Origin: Mesostigma viride
Lineage: Eukaryota; Streptophyta; Mesostigmatophyceae; Mesostigmatales; Mesostigmataceae
NCBI GenBank assembly: GCA_009746045.1
Contig: RPFO01000164.1
Location: 3,125,374-3,189,373, forward strand
DNA: 64,000 nt
Direction of reading: 5' to 3'
Position numbers and translations under genes: made by a program. Shown here one piece after another: positions 1 to 11,800 of the stretch (positions are counted from its first letter, which is position 1; every line of letters starts with the position of its first letter). The notes beneath the pieces are model-generated. The model searched no databases, had not been told where the DNA came from, and saw only the letters and a program-made list of their open reading frames with translations.

Positions 1-1780
1 GACACCAGAGGAAGAACACAAGAGGGTCAGAATACCAGAGAGAAACAAAACTTTGAAAGAGGCACCGTGGCAGAATAACCAGTTCGCAGACAGAGACGAG
101 CAAGGCTCCCAGCTAACGCAAGTGATTTGCAGTGCTATGGGTACCAAGTTGCAAGTTACCGGCCGTGCCCATGCACCCAAAAGCGTAAGAGCAACCAAGT
201 TGGTCACTTGAAGCACAAATAGAGGTCAACAAGTTCTCGATGAGTTATAACGAGCACCGCGCGGATGTCAAAAGAAATGCGAGGTGCCCAGGTGAGTGCA
301 CACAGGTTGCAGCTGTGAGCTTGACATGCAATTGCACATTACTGCAAAGGTGGATTCAAGTTAGAATCGTGAGAGTTCAAAATAAATTCTCAGCCACTGG
401 TCCTCCCTGTGACGTGCTTGAAATGCAACACATAGTCAGGCTTACATCCCACCGGCACTTTGGCCATCATAAGTTACCATCGTGCTTAGCATTGTCCCAA
501 ATCCCTTGTCCCAGCGCACAATCCCACTCTGCGGTGCGCTAGATGTATCTACGGCGCAAGAACCATGAAAGGGAACACGGTTCGGAGCAGAAGGTAAAGA
601 AGAATTCAACTACGAAGGACTCTGTGAGACATATTTACTCGGTACTGAAATCTTAAGCACGTGGCAATGCGGCTAACTCATTCAGGCACAACGGCTTTTA
701 CCTTCAAACGCAAAGTGCGGCGCTAAATCTGTTGGCAACATGCTGAAAGTGCCACATCGCATTACGGCCACGTCACATTACATTGCCATTCTGGTTTATT
801 CCGTACCTGTACCGTGGATCTTTCGAGCACCTACATGGCCATTCTGGTTCATTCCTTACCGGTACCATGGATCTTTCGAGCACCTACATTCCCATTCTGG
901 TTTATTCCATACCGGTACCATGCATCTTTAGACCGCCGGCCTGCCTACCCAAGCTGATGGTTCTGCTGCCACCGAATAGGCACTTGTCTGGCAGCAAACG
1001 GTCATCCTTGAAAACAAAAACCGCTCGCCAGCACCATATGCCGTGCTCGTTACACTAGACAACGGCCCGGGTATGGATAGAAGGCCATGTGAGGCCCATC
1101 GTGATGGCAAAGATGTAGACACACACACATGCACATGCCGACCTGCACAAAGGACCCAAATCACCATGCAATATAAGGGGTTGTGCATTAAGGAGGGAAG
1201 GGGGTCAGCAGTTGGGAAAGGAGGGGAAAAAACTAAGGGCATTACTATCACAAGAAAAAACAAGGACAGGGCAGCCGACAGCACGAGGCCACCCACCAAC
1301 GTTGATAGAGAACTTCATGCCCACCCTGCAATCGATGCCCACCGAGCTCGCGTAGTAGTGAACGCCTGTGATTGCGCGGAGATCACATTCATTCATGAAA
1401 GTATTTCCGACGTACCACCGTAGTACCCCCGTTAGTCATGCTGTCGCAAACCTGTTGCCCAGGACAAAACACTTGTACACACGTAAGACGCCTTTTCTTT
1501 CCCTTTCCTATTTTCTAACATTTTATGTTGGCCGCGTCCCCCGGCACTCCTCACAGGTGCTCACAATCTGTCATCCATGCATGCGCTCAGTGTACTGCGT
1601 ATACGCCTTCCCGGCAACACCTCCAAAGAAAGCACCTGCTTCTGCCCGGCATTGACCAATCCTGCAGCCCGTGTTTATAGCCTTGAGAAAAGGGCAGTCC
1701 TAGTTGTAAATTAAATAATACAAAACACCCGATCGTGCCCGATGATGTGCCAGAAAGTACTACATAGCAGCATACGCAAA
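1..1780. other. Non-coding stretch, no gene recognised
   Basis: No reading frame here looks coding: the open frames are short, shift between frames and lack a recognisable domain or a good splice pair. The stretch holds one short tandem repeat (779-930, listed separately). It may contain the 3' part of the minus-strand gene whose exons lie at 1.8-6.8 kb, but I could not find a further exon. Confidence 0.5.
779..930. repeat. 53-bp tandem repeat, about 2.8 copies
   Basis: The phrase beginning gccattctggtt recurs at 785, 838 and 891 (last copy starting with c), a period of 53 bases. The copies differ by scattered substitutions. No coding role is visible. Confidence 0.85.
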
Positions 1781-1847
1781 AAATATCACAGACTGCAGAT
1801 GGCATCAGCGCACAAGTGGTGCTTATCCAGGGCTCCACACCACTCAC

Positions 1848-1995
1848 CTGGCGTCGAGAGATCCACGTTCATGACCGCGTTGGCGTTGTTGGTCGTGGGC
1901 AGGACCACCGTGATGCCCGAGACGCTGAAGTCGCAGCGCACGTACGCCTCAAAGCTGGGCAGCTGCACGCAGTTGTGGTAGCGGGGGCTGCCCGT
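1848..1995 (-). CDS. Candidate internal exon, unrecognised protein
   Basis: On the minus strand an open stretch runs from a good acceptor (ccccag, exon from 1995) to a consensus donor GTGAGT just after 1848. It encodes about 49 residues with a cysteine near the start (RYHNCVQLPSFEAYVRCDF) and a hydrophobic, beta-rich look (GITVVLPTTNNANAV). No family was recognised. By position it could be a C-terminal exon of the gene that carries the proline-rich block at 4.6-6.0 kb, but the joins between these exons were not established. Confidence 0.4.
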
Positions 1996-2044
1996 CTGGG
2001 GCATAGGGGGTGGGGGAGGAACCTTGTATGCGTAGGCTGGCAGG

Positions 2045-2075
2045 TTGTGTGCGGGGGGGGGGGGGGGGGAAGGGG
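2045..2075. repeat. Poly-G tract
   Basis: A run of about 18 G residues at 2052-2069 within a G-rich stretch, lying in the presumed intron upstream of the 1848-1995 exon. Such tracts recur across the window (12.0 kb as G, 59.8-59.9 kb as C). Confidence 0.8.
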
Positions 2076-2079
2076 TGAG

Positions 2080-3036
2080 CGGGCAGCTAAAGCCAGCAGA
2101 AGCACAGGAAAAGAATGGGCCGTTGCTTTTCTTGCCTGGGAAAGGTATTGGCAAGCACTGCCAGACAGCGTGGCGCACGGCGCAATCTCTAGCGGACAGT
2201 GCAACTCAACACTGACCCAGAGTGTCTGGGTTCTGCAATCCGATAAGACAGGCGCTAAAAAGCTGATCTCGATCATGAGGACGATTGCAGCATGTCACCC
2301 ATCGGGGGCATTTGGACTATTTGCAGGAAAGAAATTGACATGTTGAGTTTGGAAAGACCCAGCCCCACTGAGACAAGGACGAGAGCGATTCCAGGGATGA
2401 TGGGCAGCTGAGTGACGTATTGATCCAAAATCTGGACGACGTTTCGAGGTCATATGGATCCTAAAGTCTGCTTGAGGCGTCTGGCTGTCCACATTTTCTC
2501 CTCGTTTACGCATGTGGGCTTGCAACTCCCTTTGACCAATGCTGTTCGCCTACTTGGCTGTTACATATGGGTCATGGATTATGTGTGATGTGCACACAGA
2601 CACCTGTTTTGAATGAAAGCATAGTTCGCTCCCTCAGCCGTTCCAAAAGACGTACATCTTAACACTGTCCCTCCTAATCCTCTTTACAACGAAATGCTAA
2701 CACTAAATAATAGCAATAGGTGTATGAGGTGACGACAACCCTGCTCTGAAGTACTAGCTGCCAACGTGAATGACCGTGCAGGTACTGTGATGTAGTGCAG
2801 GCCACCCAACTACCATCACATTCTTACAAGCAAGCCCCCCATGATAAAAAAGAGTCCCCATGAAAATACATAGGAGTCATCACTGCGGCCTTGCCTATGC
2901 CTCCACCAGTGAACTGCCTAGCTCATTAGTGGTTCGCATGTTGTAAGATAAAACTTTGGAAATGTGAAGACGTAAAACCACATCCAATTCAGCAGCAAAC
3001 CGGTGCAAAACAGAGTGCATGAGTAGACACACACAC

Positions 3037-3093
<57 letters not shown>

Positions 3094-3160
3094 GTGGCTT
3101 TGCTTTTTTAGCTCGGGTGCTTCTGCCAACAAATCAAATCCTGCTCAGAATGCACCAAAA
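2080..3160. other. Non-coding stretch with (AC)n array
   Basis: No gene was recognised. The only structure is an (AC)n microsatellite at about 3027-3093. If the flanking minus-strand exons belong to one gene, this is intron. Confidence 0.5.
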
Positions 3161-3166
3161 AAGTAC

Positions 3167-3226
3167 CTTGCTGGGCTGGCTCAAAATCCAGGGGATCTCC
3201 CTGAGACTCGACAGCGTCCCATCGGT
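3167..3226 (-). CDS. Candidate 60-base exon, unrecognised protein
   Basis: Minus-strand open segment between acceptor gcttgcag and donor GTACTT, encoding RWDAVESQGDPLDFEPAQQ. Entry and exit phases are both 1, so the exon can be included or skipped without changing frame. The sequence is acidic and polar with no known motif. It probably belongs to the same minus-strand transcription unit as the exons at 1.85 kb and 4.6 kb, by orientation and spacing only. Confidence 0.4.
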
Positions 3227-4109
3227 CTGCAAGCATAACAACCAATACCAAATGCAACCGATAAGAAGTCAGTACAAAAGTCAGCCAACCTAATTGTTGC
3301 ATCCAAGACAAAAGCTACCAAGGTTCGCCCTGTCGGAACGCATTTATGACAAAATGCATGGACCAACCCAAGCAAAGGCACGGGGCCACCGTCAAAAACC
3401 AAAACGACACAAGTGCTCGAATAACATCCGTACAGTTTCCTCGAGTTAAACCTTGACTCGATGGAAATGCGACATCCAAGGCCACACGCAGACGTACCCG
3501 GCTAATTTTATATCAAACGCGAGCATCCTTCACTCCTGGCTGCTCTGCAATCCTCATGCCTTATGCCCCCAAAGGTAAAAATTCTCTACCTTCCCAAAGA
3601 GTATAAATGAGGCTTGGCCAGTAACACACACACACACACAACTTGTCACATGCATTCCCCAACTTTTTCGGGAAAAGTTTAAACTGAGTATCAACCATCC
3701 CTAACAGCTAGATGAAGAAAGTTCCTTCCTTGACACTAAAGAGCAGGCTACCTGCTAAAGAGCAACCATAGAGCACATATACCTGTACCATATATTGCTG
3801 CCAGGTCTACAGGCCGACGGCAATATACGGGGGTGCGCATGGCATTGGGAGACGTGCAAAATGTGAGCATGCCAAGGGCGAAGTGTGAGCATGCCAAGGC
3901 CCCATGCCGGCTCACGCATGTGCAAAGCACAGAGGGCTAGTCACAAATCGCAGCGAAACTGATTCATGCAAGGAACACTTGCAGCCACTTTTTTTGCTTG
4001 CAATCAAACTGCCATACTTCTGAGAACATAATCTGGATGCCAAGTCCCCGTCATATTATAGCCGCCTTCCTACACGCCTGCCAGCCCCACCGTGTGCCTG
4101 TCTGCCTGC

Positions 4110-4445
4110 TTTCGGAGGCATATACACACAAACTCACACAAGCACACACAAAATCTCTCTCTCTCTCTCTCACACACACATACACACATACACACATACA
4201 CACATACACACATACACACGTACACACGTACACACGTACACACGTACACACGTACACACGTACACACGTACACACGTACACACGTACACACGTACACACG
4301 TACACACGTACACACGTACACACGTACACACGTACACACGTACACACGTACACACGTACACACGTACACACGTACACACATACACACATACACACATACA
4401 CACACGTATACCCACACAAACACATCCACCTACCTACACACACGC
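4110..4445. repeat. Octanucleotide (CACACGTA)n array with CA- and TC-rich flanks
   Basis: An 8-base unit cacacgta is repeated about 20 times at 4214-4378, flanked by (CACACATA)n and a short (TC)n run. Open frames through this block on both strands encode only alternating His/Thr/Tyr or Val/Cys/Tyr repeats and are artefacts of the period-8 DNA. Confidence 0.9.
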
Positions 4446-4624
4446 GCGCGTTTGCACCCACAATCACGCCCCCACGCGCCCACGCCCCCACGCGCCAACG
4501 CACTCCTCCCCACCCCCACCCCCCTGGCCCCCCACCCACGTGCACCCGCATCGTGCAGACACTGAAACAACCCCAGTCATGCAATATCCGTGATGTCACG
4601 CTCGCTCGCCCTACAGCCACTTAC

Positions 4625-6035
4625 CCCTGGTCTCTGCAAACACGGAGCCCAGAGGGGTAGGTGGCAACGGTTGTGGCGTCCGCGGCGACGGGGCAGCAGG
4701 CAACTCCGGCGGTGGAATGGAGGCAGGCTCCGGCACAGGAGGTGACCTGGGCTGTGGAGAGGACAGAGTAGGAGGCAACGTGGCCTGCTCACGCGACCAT
4801 GGGAGGCCGCTTGTGCCCATCATGAGCTCTGCATGCGGCGTCGGCCCGGTCAGTCGCTTCTGCAGACTGGGCACGGCACCTTGAGGCAGCCCTGATGGCA
4901 ATAGATGGCCAGGCACGCCGGTGGGCCCCTGCTCTGTGCTTGTGGCTGCGGCATCAGGCAACACCTGTGTCGATGCCGACGTTGGCTTCGGTCCTCGAAG
5001 GGGGAACGGCCCCGGGAAGGGCCCAGGTAGTGGCCCAAGTGCAGGCCCAAAAAGACCAGGTTGTGGCCCAGGTGCTGGCCCAAAGGGACCAGGTAGTGGC
5101 CCAGGTGCTGGCCCAAAGGGACCAGGTAGTGGCCCAGGTGCTGGCCCAAAGGGACCAGGTAGTGGTCCAGGTGTTGGCCCAAACGGTCCTGGCAAGGGCC
5201 CAGGTGCTGGCCCAAAGGGACCAGGTAGTGGTCCAGGTGCTGGCCCAAACGGTCCTGGCAAGGGCCCAGGTGCTGGCCCAAATGGTCCTGGCAAGGGCCC
5301 AGGTGCTGGCCCAAACGGTCCTGGCAAGGGCCCGGGTGCTGGCCCAAAGGGACCAGGTAGTGGTCCAGGTGCTGGCCCAAACGGTCCTGGCAAGGGCCCA
5401 GGTGCTGGCCCAAAGGGACCAGGTAGTGGTCCAGGTGCTGGCCCAAAGGGACCAGGTAGTGGCCCAGGTGCTGGCCCAAACGGTCCTGGCAAGGGCCCAG
5501 GTGCTGGCCCAAACGGTCCTGGCAAGGGCCCAGGTGCTGGCCCAAAGGGACCAGGTAGTGGCCCAGGTGCTGGCCCAAACGGTCCTGGCACGGGCCCAGG
5601 TGCTGGCCCAAAGGGACCAGGTAGTGGCCCAGGTGCTGGCCCAAAGGGACCAGGTAGTGGTCCAGGTGCTGGCCCAAACGGTCCTGGCAAGGGCCCAGGT
5701 GCAGGCCCAAACGGTCCTGGCAAGGGCCCAGGTGCAGGACCCGGTGAGGGCCCTGGGAATGGCCCAGGTGCAGGGCCAGGTGAGGGCCCTGGGAATGGCC
5801 CAGGTGCAGGGCCAGGTGAGGGCGCTGGGAATGGCCCCGGTGCAGGGCCAGGTGAGGGACCTGGGAATGGCCCGGGCCCAGGTGTAGGTGTAGGGGAGGG
5901 TGCTGCACCCGGCCCCGGCCCGGGCGCTGGATTCGGTCCCGGTCCTCGCGGCACAAGTGGAACCAGGGAAGGGCCCCACTGGAACTCTGGAGGCACCACA
6001 CGGAGGCGCATCGAGGAGCATGTGGTCAAACTCAT
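4625..6035 (-). CDS. Exon coding a long Pro/Gly repeat domain, unrecognised protein
   Basis: A minus-strand open frame of about 470 codons opens at 6035 (an ATG, though an acceptor nearby is also possible) and closes next to a perfect donor GTAAGT after 4625, so it is probably one large exon. After about 30 ordinary residues it enters some 300 residues of tandem 12-residue units of the type PGPLPGPFGPA, changing at the N-terminal side to PGPSPGPAPGPF. About 115 non-repetitive residues rich in Pro, Ser and Glu follow. Such proline blocks occur in hydroxyproline-rich cell-wall or agglutinin proteins of green algae, but also as spacers in intracellular proteins. No signal peptide could be joined to it, so secretion is unproven. 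The opposite strand is open too, as expected of a period-36 repeat; the splice donor and the ordinary flanks favour the minus strand. Confidence 0.5.
5000..5900. repeat. 36-bp coding minisatellite
   Basis: Units alternate between two 36-base types on the plus strand, one containing aagggaccaggtagtgg and one containing aacggtcctggcaaggg, joined by ggcccaggtgctggccca. A shorter derived unit fills 5740-5880. Near-identity between distant units suggests recent homogenisation. The unit is a multiple of three, so copy-number change keeps the frame. Confidence 0.9.
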
Positions 6036-6039
6036 GGGT

Positions 6040-6650
6040 GTAGTAGTATATTAATCATGTGTCCAGTCTCACAACACAACTTGAAGGCTGGCCCCTCCAC
6101 ACAATATGAGTGGGGCATGCGCAGCTTCCAACGCTGGTACTGCAACTCTGCAAATCAAACGGCAAGTAAACCCTTTCCCCACCAAAAACTGCACTGCAAC
6201 CCCCTGCGACCCCCTACTCTTCCTAGAAAAGCATGTACGATCTAGCGGTTGAAGCTACTTGTTTACCGATGGGTAATGGAGGGGGGTACAAAAACACTTG
6301 AATAACTTGTGGTTGCATCCGCTGGTAGCAACTTCCCCCGCAGTACAGCCTCACGGAGCTAAACTGGCCGCTACAAACATTTTTTATACAAGCATTTTTG
6401 ATGCAATATCAGGACATGGCAAACGTCTTAGCGTGCACCTCTCTCTTGAACGCATTATCAGGAACATGCATCATGTATTGTATAGCACGAATGCTATCAT
6501 TCACGACGAGGGGATGCAAAATGAAGCCGCGGACAAGGTCCAAAAGCAAGAACCAAAGCAACAATAATTTTGCACCAGATCAAGGTAAGACGTCCAGGTG
6601 TCAAAAGAGCCAAGAAGCAGATAGAAAAGTGCGAGCAGGCAAAAGTAACG
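6040..6650. other. Gap between candidate exons
   Basis: No convincing exon. One minus-strand frame near 6420-6510 (around IRAIQYMMHVPDNAFKRE) reads well and ends at GAG before gtgcac, but no acceptor in the right phase precedes it, so it was not called. Confidence 0.35.
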
Positions 6651-6653
6651 TAC

Positions 6654-6800
6654 GGAGCTGGTCCCCTACTTCCGCATTGACACCCTTAGCCCAGTCTTGG
6701 AAAAACGTGCTCGCCTCCGGGGTGTCCCACGCATTCGGCAAACCACCCACAACGATGGTCGTGGGGTTTGGCAGGAGTGTGGAGGTCGGGTATGGGGGCA
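6654..6800 (-). CDS. Candidate exon, unrecognised protein
   Basis: Minus-strand open segment of 147 bases from acceptor gtccag to donor GTACGT. It encodes about 49 residues including NPTTIVVGGLPNAWDTPEAS and FFQDWAKGVNAEVGDQL. The TIVVGGLP stretch followed by an acidic helix vaguely resembles the start of an RNA-recognition fold, but this is not enough to name it. An in-frame ATG lies upstream at 6852, so the exon could also extend to form a first exon. It lies upstream of the proline-rich exon on the same strand and may be the N-terminal part of that protein. Confidence 0.4.
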
Positions 6801-7016
6801 CTGGACCGAAATAACCACGGCAGAAGGCAAACGGACGAGAATACAGGAACATAAGCAACGTATACAAAGAGATGACGGGCCAGCCCACCGAAGTATATAC
6901 AATTACCAACAAAGGCTATACTAACAAAGGCTAGCTTATGCACGAAATTACGGGCCGGCATCAGACAGGGTCACTGTCAAACACGGTGAAGGTTTGATTT
7001 CAGGCTTCTACAGTCT

Positions 7017-8258
7017 CTAAAAATGGTTATCGTTGTGGAGGTCATAGAGCAATTTCATGACCACAGCATAGAGGTCCGCTAATACCGTTGGCGTTTGCCT
7101 GGACACAGTATGACGGCAGAACACCTACACAGAAGAAAACACATAAGAATAACTCTAGCCTTTACTGCATTGATTGTGCCAGACAGGAAGTAAGAACCCG
7201 TAAGCCCATCATGCATAGCCCATAATATGCAGCTATGATACAGCTTGTAGCCTCAGAGCAGCCATTACCTAAATTTCTCACAGTCCATTCACTAGAGCCA
7301 ACCGAAATAAGGTCGGGCCACTGTAAACTATACACATGCGGCAGCCCAGGCTCCTCCGAATTGGATATTCATTGAGATACTTGGAGGTGGTGGTGCATGG
7401 AAACCAAGACTAAGGCAAACCAGAATTAAACAGTAAAAAAGTGTACACTTACCTTTGCAAACATAACGCTTCGGCAATCAAGCAATGACTGCTACGTGGC
7501 TGCGCATGGCAAGGAAGAGCACTGCAAAAGCCAGCATCGATGACCATGCACTGGACAGGGCACCGAGAAATTTACAGCGTAAGACAATGTAACGAATCTA
7601 AACACCTAGTATGCCGAGGCCAATACTTCCGGAATAAAACAGCTTGAACTAAGCAAGCTAAGAAGATGCAAAGTGTACCCAATTAAAGGGGCATTTGGTA
7701 TATGCGCTAAAATCGTCATACCTGCACAGTTTGCCAGCGAGAGCAACGAGACAGCGCCGAGTACTGCTACAAGAACCGACCGACGCTCCATCGTCTGCAA
7801 CGTTCACCCCAACAGCGTATTGAACTGGATCTGACATGAACAACACACGTCAACACGGCCAAAAACAAACGAAGAAAAGTACTAGGCAGTCTTACTAGGG
7901 AGCAAACAAGTCGTCGGCAACCTAATGCACCGAGCTGCGCCTCATATTATGCTCATGAATGCAAGGCGATTCACAGTTACGTGACATGAAAAGACAGCGA
8001 AAGGGAACGTACATTATTCTTGGCTCCCACTAGCCGAAAATTCGCGTGCCTTCCCACATAAGTGCAATATCGGGCCGGAGCCGGCACTGGTGCGTGCTCT
8101 GGGCGCAATTTCCGGCGTTTGTTCGGCGCTCTCGTGAGACCAGTCTCCTGCCAATAGACGCATCTGTGCGGCGCCCACATTTTGATGGAAGCCTGGGCTG
8201 AACGAAGGATACAAACAGGACCTTGGGAAGAAAATGCGTTTTGTTGCTCCATTTGCAT
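7017..8258 (-). CDS. Small four-exon gene, unrecognised 139-residue protein
   Basis: Four minus-strand exons join with matching phases: 8258-8013 (82 codons), 7830-7808, 7521-7453 (alternative acceptors at 7491 and 7488 keep the same phase) and 7098-7017 with stop TAG. Donors are GTACGT, GTGAAC and GTAAGT; the acceptors are ordinary AGs. The first exon is basic (NKRRKLRPEH). The C-terminus, LADLYAVVMKLLYDLHNDNHF, looks like one amphipathic helix. The start was set at the ATG at 8258; another lies two codons on. No family was recognised. It is head-to-head with the 8833 gene, about 570 bases apart, so the two may share a promoter region. Confidence 0.5.
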
Positions 8259-8832
8259 GCGTTGCCAAGGCTTCGACACTGCACTTGGTTTATTGAAGTT
8301 TCGAGGCGAGATCAGCTGTCAAATGTGGACACGCGGCGCGCAAACGAAACGCTGCTGTGGTTTAGCGCCAGCAGAAGGGCAGTGTTTGCCTTACGCTTTT
8401 GTCCGGTCCAAGCATCGAAATGGGTCTATATTGAGAAATGAGCGCTGAGACGTGGGGGATCGGACGATTATGCAAAACAATAATTATTATTGGCCATACC
8501 AACGCAAAATAGAGGTTAAGTATACCCATCCACCGTCGATTCATGGCAAGTCAATTGTGCTGCTATTGTTCGAGTCGAGCTGCCTATTGCCATCGCGACA
8601 CGTTTATCGTTGAAAGGCAGAATGAGCGCAATATCGCGTTTGTAAACAGCGCCGGATCAGCAATTTCGCTAGAACCAGTCTCGTAAGAAAACATGCACGT
8701 AACGGTTATAGCAACTATTATCTGCGCCCGGGATCTAGGAATATATTTAGCACACGTTGTCTGTCCGCAGGGTCTCCATAGCATGCATATTTAGAATACT
8801 CTCTTCGCGTTGATCTAGTCACTTCCGTTACC
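8259..8832. promoter_or_regulatory. Probable divergent intergenic promoter region
   Basis: This 574-base stretch separates the start of the minus-strand small gene from that of the plus-strand gene at 8833. No long frame or repeat lies in it. I saw no clear TATA box; the promoter role rests on gene orientation only. Confidence 0.35.
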
Positions 8833-11800
8833 ATGGACAAGAAGCAATCTTTTCTGGCGCGCACAGCTCCTCAGCCACAATCTCCTCAGAAGCCGCAGCG
8901 GAATACTTACAGCTCGTCGTCCGCATCACAACCTACAGAAAGCATGTGAGTGCTACGTGACCGCTTTGCCCATATGCATGTTGCCTAATGCAATAGAAAT
9001 TTGTATGGAGAATTTCGGAAAGTGCTCTCGAGTGTGATGCCTGACCCATGCCATGGCTTTCCTGCTTCGCTTCGGCTTTCGTCCCACTTGACAGGCTAGC
9101 ATTTCGCCAGGAAGCGGCAACCTACGTTGACAGCCGTTTCAACTTAGAGAAAACCAAAGGTAAAGCCGTATGATCTTCCAAGGGACGACCGGTAGCCCAA
9201 GGTGTGTAGCTTGCTTTAATGACAGGAGATGCCCCGCTCCTACCCAATGCCGCGAAGCAGGCGCAACATGGTAGTTTGCCGCCTAGGTATTCTTATCCAG
9301 CAGGTTGAACGTGCAACACACCATGTGACGGCTGGGCTTGCATACCAGACTGCTTCGGAGGTTGGGGGTGGAATCGGCTGGAATGGGGCTGGAGAGGGCT
9401 TGGATGGGCTGCACTGGCGTTGTAATTGGGGGCAGCAATTCGGTCTGGACTGCACAGATACCCCCCGGTGTCATTTGTTTTGCAGCAGACGAGGCACAGC
9501 AGGTGGCCCGACTGTCCTGGCCTGCGCACTGATGAACTCTTAATTTGTGGCCCCCCCCATCCCCCCACCCCAAGAAAAAAGCTTTGATGGCACTTGTGTA
9601 GGGCACTTGGCTGATGGATTCGCGTGCTGCCTGCCTGGGTGCTCGTAGATGGCGTGGATTGGTAGGGGCGGGTTGAAAGCATACAGAATCGTTTAACATT
9701 ACTTGGTGAAATGGATCTACTTGACGAAATGGTTTGGTTCCAGTAGTTCGTGGCACGAGGGTGCTAAAAATCACAAGCAAGCAACGAATGTTTTTTAATA
9801 GAGACCTGCCAAATGCTATCATGTCACATGCACTGTCTGTCGCCAGCATACTGAGCATAGCCACCGTGCTGATGCTGTTCCAGCATGACGATGAGCACCA
9901 GTCACAGTTATTATCTCGCCCCTTGGTGCCTGGCTGTCTAGACCCAGCCCTTGGGCAGTGCTTGCCAGAGTTTCAAGGCCCCTCCCTTCAATTATAAATT
10001 GGCATAGATTTACTGTACTGAAGTTTGTGTGCCGTCATGAAAAAAGCTGTATGCCCTGGTAACAGGCTGCTGCCAACCTCGCTGCTCCATGGTGGGCCTT
10101 GTGTTGCCCCAGGTGCTCGTGTGCACCAGTGACAGCTCATCATGTGCTTTCTTCTTCGCACCCGAGTGTGGATGCGAGACCTTGCCTGCACCTTTGCCAA
10201 GCTCATGAAAGAATGCCTTGTCTAGTATGACAGCACACTCTTTGGCGACACGTTTCGTGCCCTCTTGTGTCATGCCAACAGTCTCTGCCATCTGCTTGCA
10301 TCTGGCCCTTGTTCTTACCCCACCTGACACGCCCAACAGCGCGTGTGTTTAAGCTGTTTGAAGACACGGCGCCCGCACGGTTCAAGACATTCTACAAGGT
10401 CAGTCATTGCTGGAAGACACGGAAGCTTAGTTCTTCTAGCTTCGAAAACTATATTCAAGCTAGCAGGTAAGGGCAGCGGTTCCACAGATCTGAAGAACTG
10501 AGAGGGAGAACCACGGGCGTTATTATGACGGGTGTTTCGGTGGCTTTTCACCGAATCAGTGTGACGATGGAGTTGCTTAAGGCAGGGGCCGCATGAGGTT
10601 TCAAGCCTAGGACCTCTTTCCATGGGCCCCCATCTGGGCCACAGCTCCCACAAACGAGCAAGCTGCTCAACTACCAAGGCATGTCCTCAACATTGTGCAG
10701 CACGGCCCGCGGTCGTGGCCCATCGTATGCCCACATGGGCCTGAGGTCGTGTGCTCATGCCACGTGCCTGCCTGTAACCATACCGTGCGCGCGCTTGGCG
10801 TCTACCAGGGCGACCTGTTTGGCAAGTTCCTGTCGGTCTGTATCGACTACTTTTGCATCCTCTTCCACGAGAAGGCGCTCTACCGAAAGGCGCGTGAGCA
10901 GTCAGCCCTCGACCCGCGCTCGCCCAAGAAGCCCAGCGGAAAGCATCCGGGCAGCGCGGGGGATGCCGAGTGCCCCTGCGTGCTGGCGGAGAAGGTGCTC
11001 GAAGAGCTGGGGCCCATCTACTCGCTCATCATCATGACCGAGGTGGGTGTTGGGGGGGTTGGGGAATGAGCCCGTGGAGACGCTGTTGCTGCGTGGCCAT
11101 GGGTCACATGTTGCGCTTTTGTATGTGTTTGCGCTGTGTGTACGTGTGTGGGGGGGATGGCTGAACGAGAAATACCTGGACATGCAGTACCAGCTGTGTC
11201 AACGGGGCCGGATAGCAGCTGTTTTGGAGACTCACGGCTATTCACACAGCTTGAAGGTCACTTGGGAACCTTGCACTCGAAGGGGATTTTAGGTTGGGCG
11301 TGTGCCATGGATATGCCTGACTTGCTTGTGGCAATGCAGCCCGAGCTGTTGACGGCGTGTGTGGACAATATCATGTCTGCTGTGGCATAATGGAACGCCC
11401 ATGCGAGGACTGCAGCCCTGCCCGCAATCAGCATGACCACAGCAGTGCTTGAGAAAACTCCACATCTGCTGATGAGCATGCAGTGGTTGTGTGCTGAATA
11501 CATATACCCCCCCCCCACACACACACGTTTAAGATTCCCAGGTTTAAGATCTTGAGACCCTGGATTTAGGAATTTCAGGTTTAAGATCGCAGGGCTGGTT
11601 TTGGGCAAAAGATCTTACAGTAGGTACAAATAGCTGGTCAGGGGAATGCGATATAGATCACAGTCATTCAGGCCTTAAGTTGGGTTGGCTTAAGATGTGT
11701 TCACGCATTAAGTTGGGTCGAATAGGATCTCGGCATTCTAAGTTCAAAGTACTTCAGAATGGTATGTTATAGTATCTTAAGTTAAAATTAGTACAATTTA

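Noticed and set aside
4051-4660. Long frames on both strands coding Thr/His/Tyr or Val/Cys repeats
   Set aside because: They are translations of the (CACACGTA)n array; any strand and frame of a period-8 repeat without stops stays open.
4895-6054. Plus-strand frames of 330 and 377 codons with Gly/Pro or Gln/Val/Leu repeats
   Set aside because: They lie antisense to the proline-rich exon and are open only because the 36-bp unit lacks stops; they have no ordinary flanks or splice sites.
7606-7800. Minus-strand frame starting MERRSVLVAVLGAVSLLSLA that looks like a signal peptide
   Set aside because: It ends in a plausible donor, but no downstream exon joins in its phase without a stop. A different frame through this area gives the consistent four-exon gene, so the likeness is probably chance.
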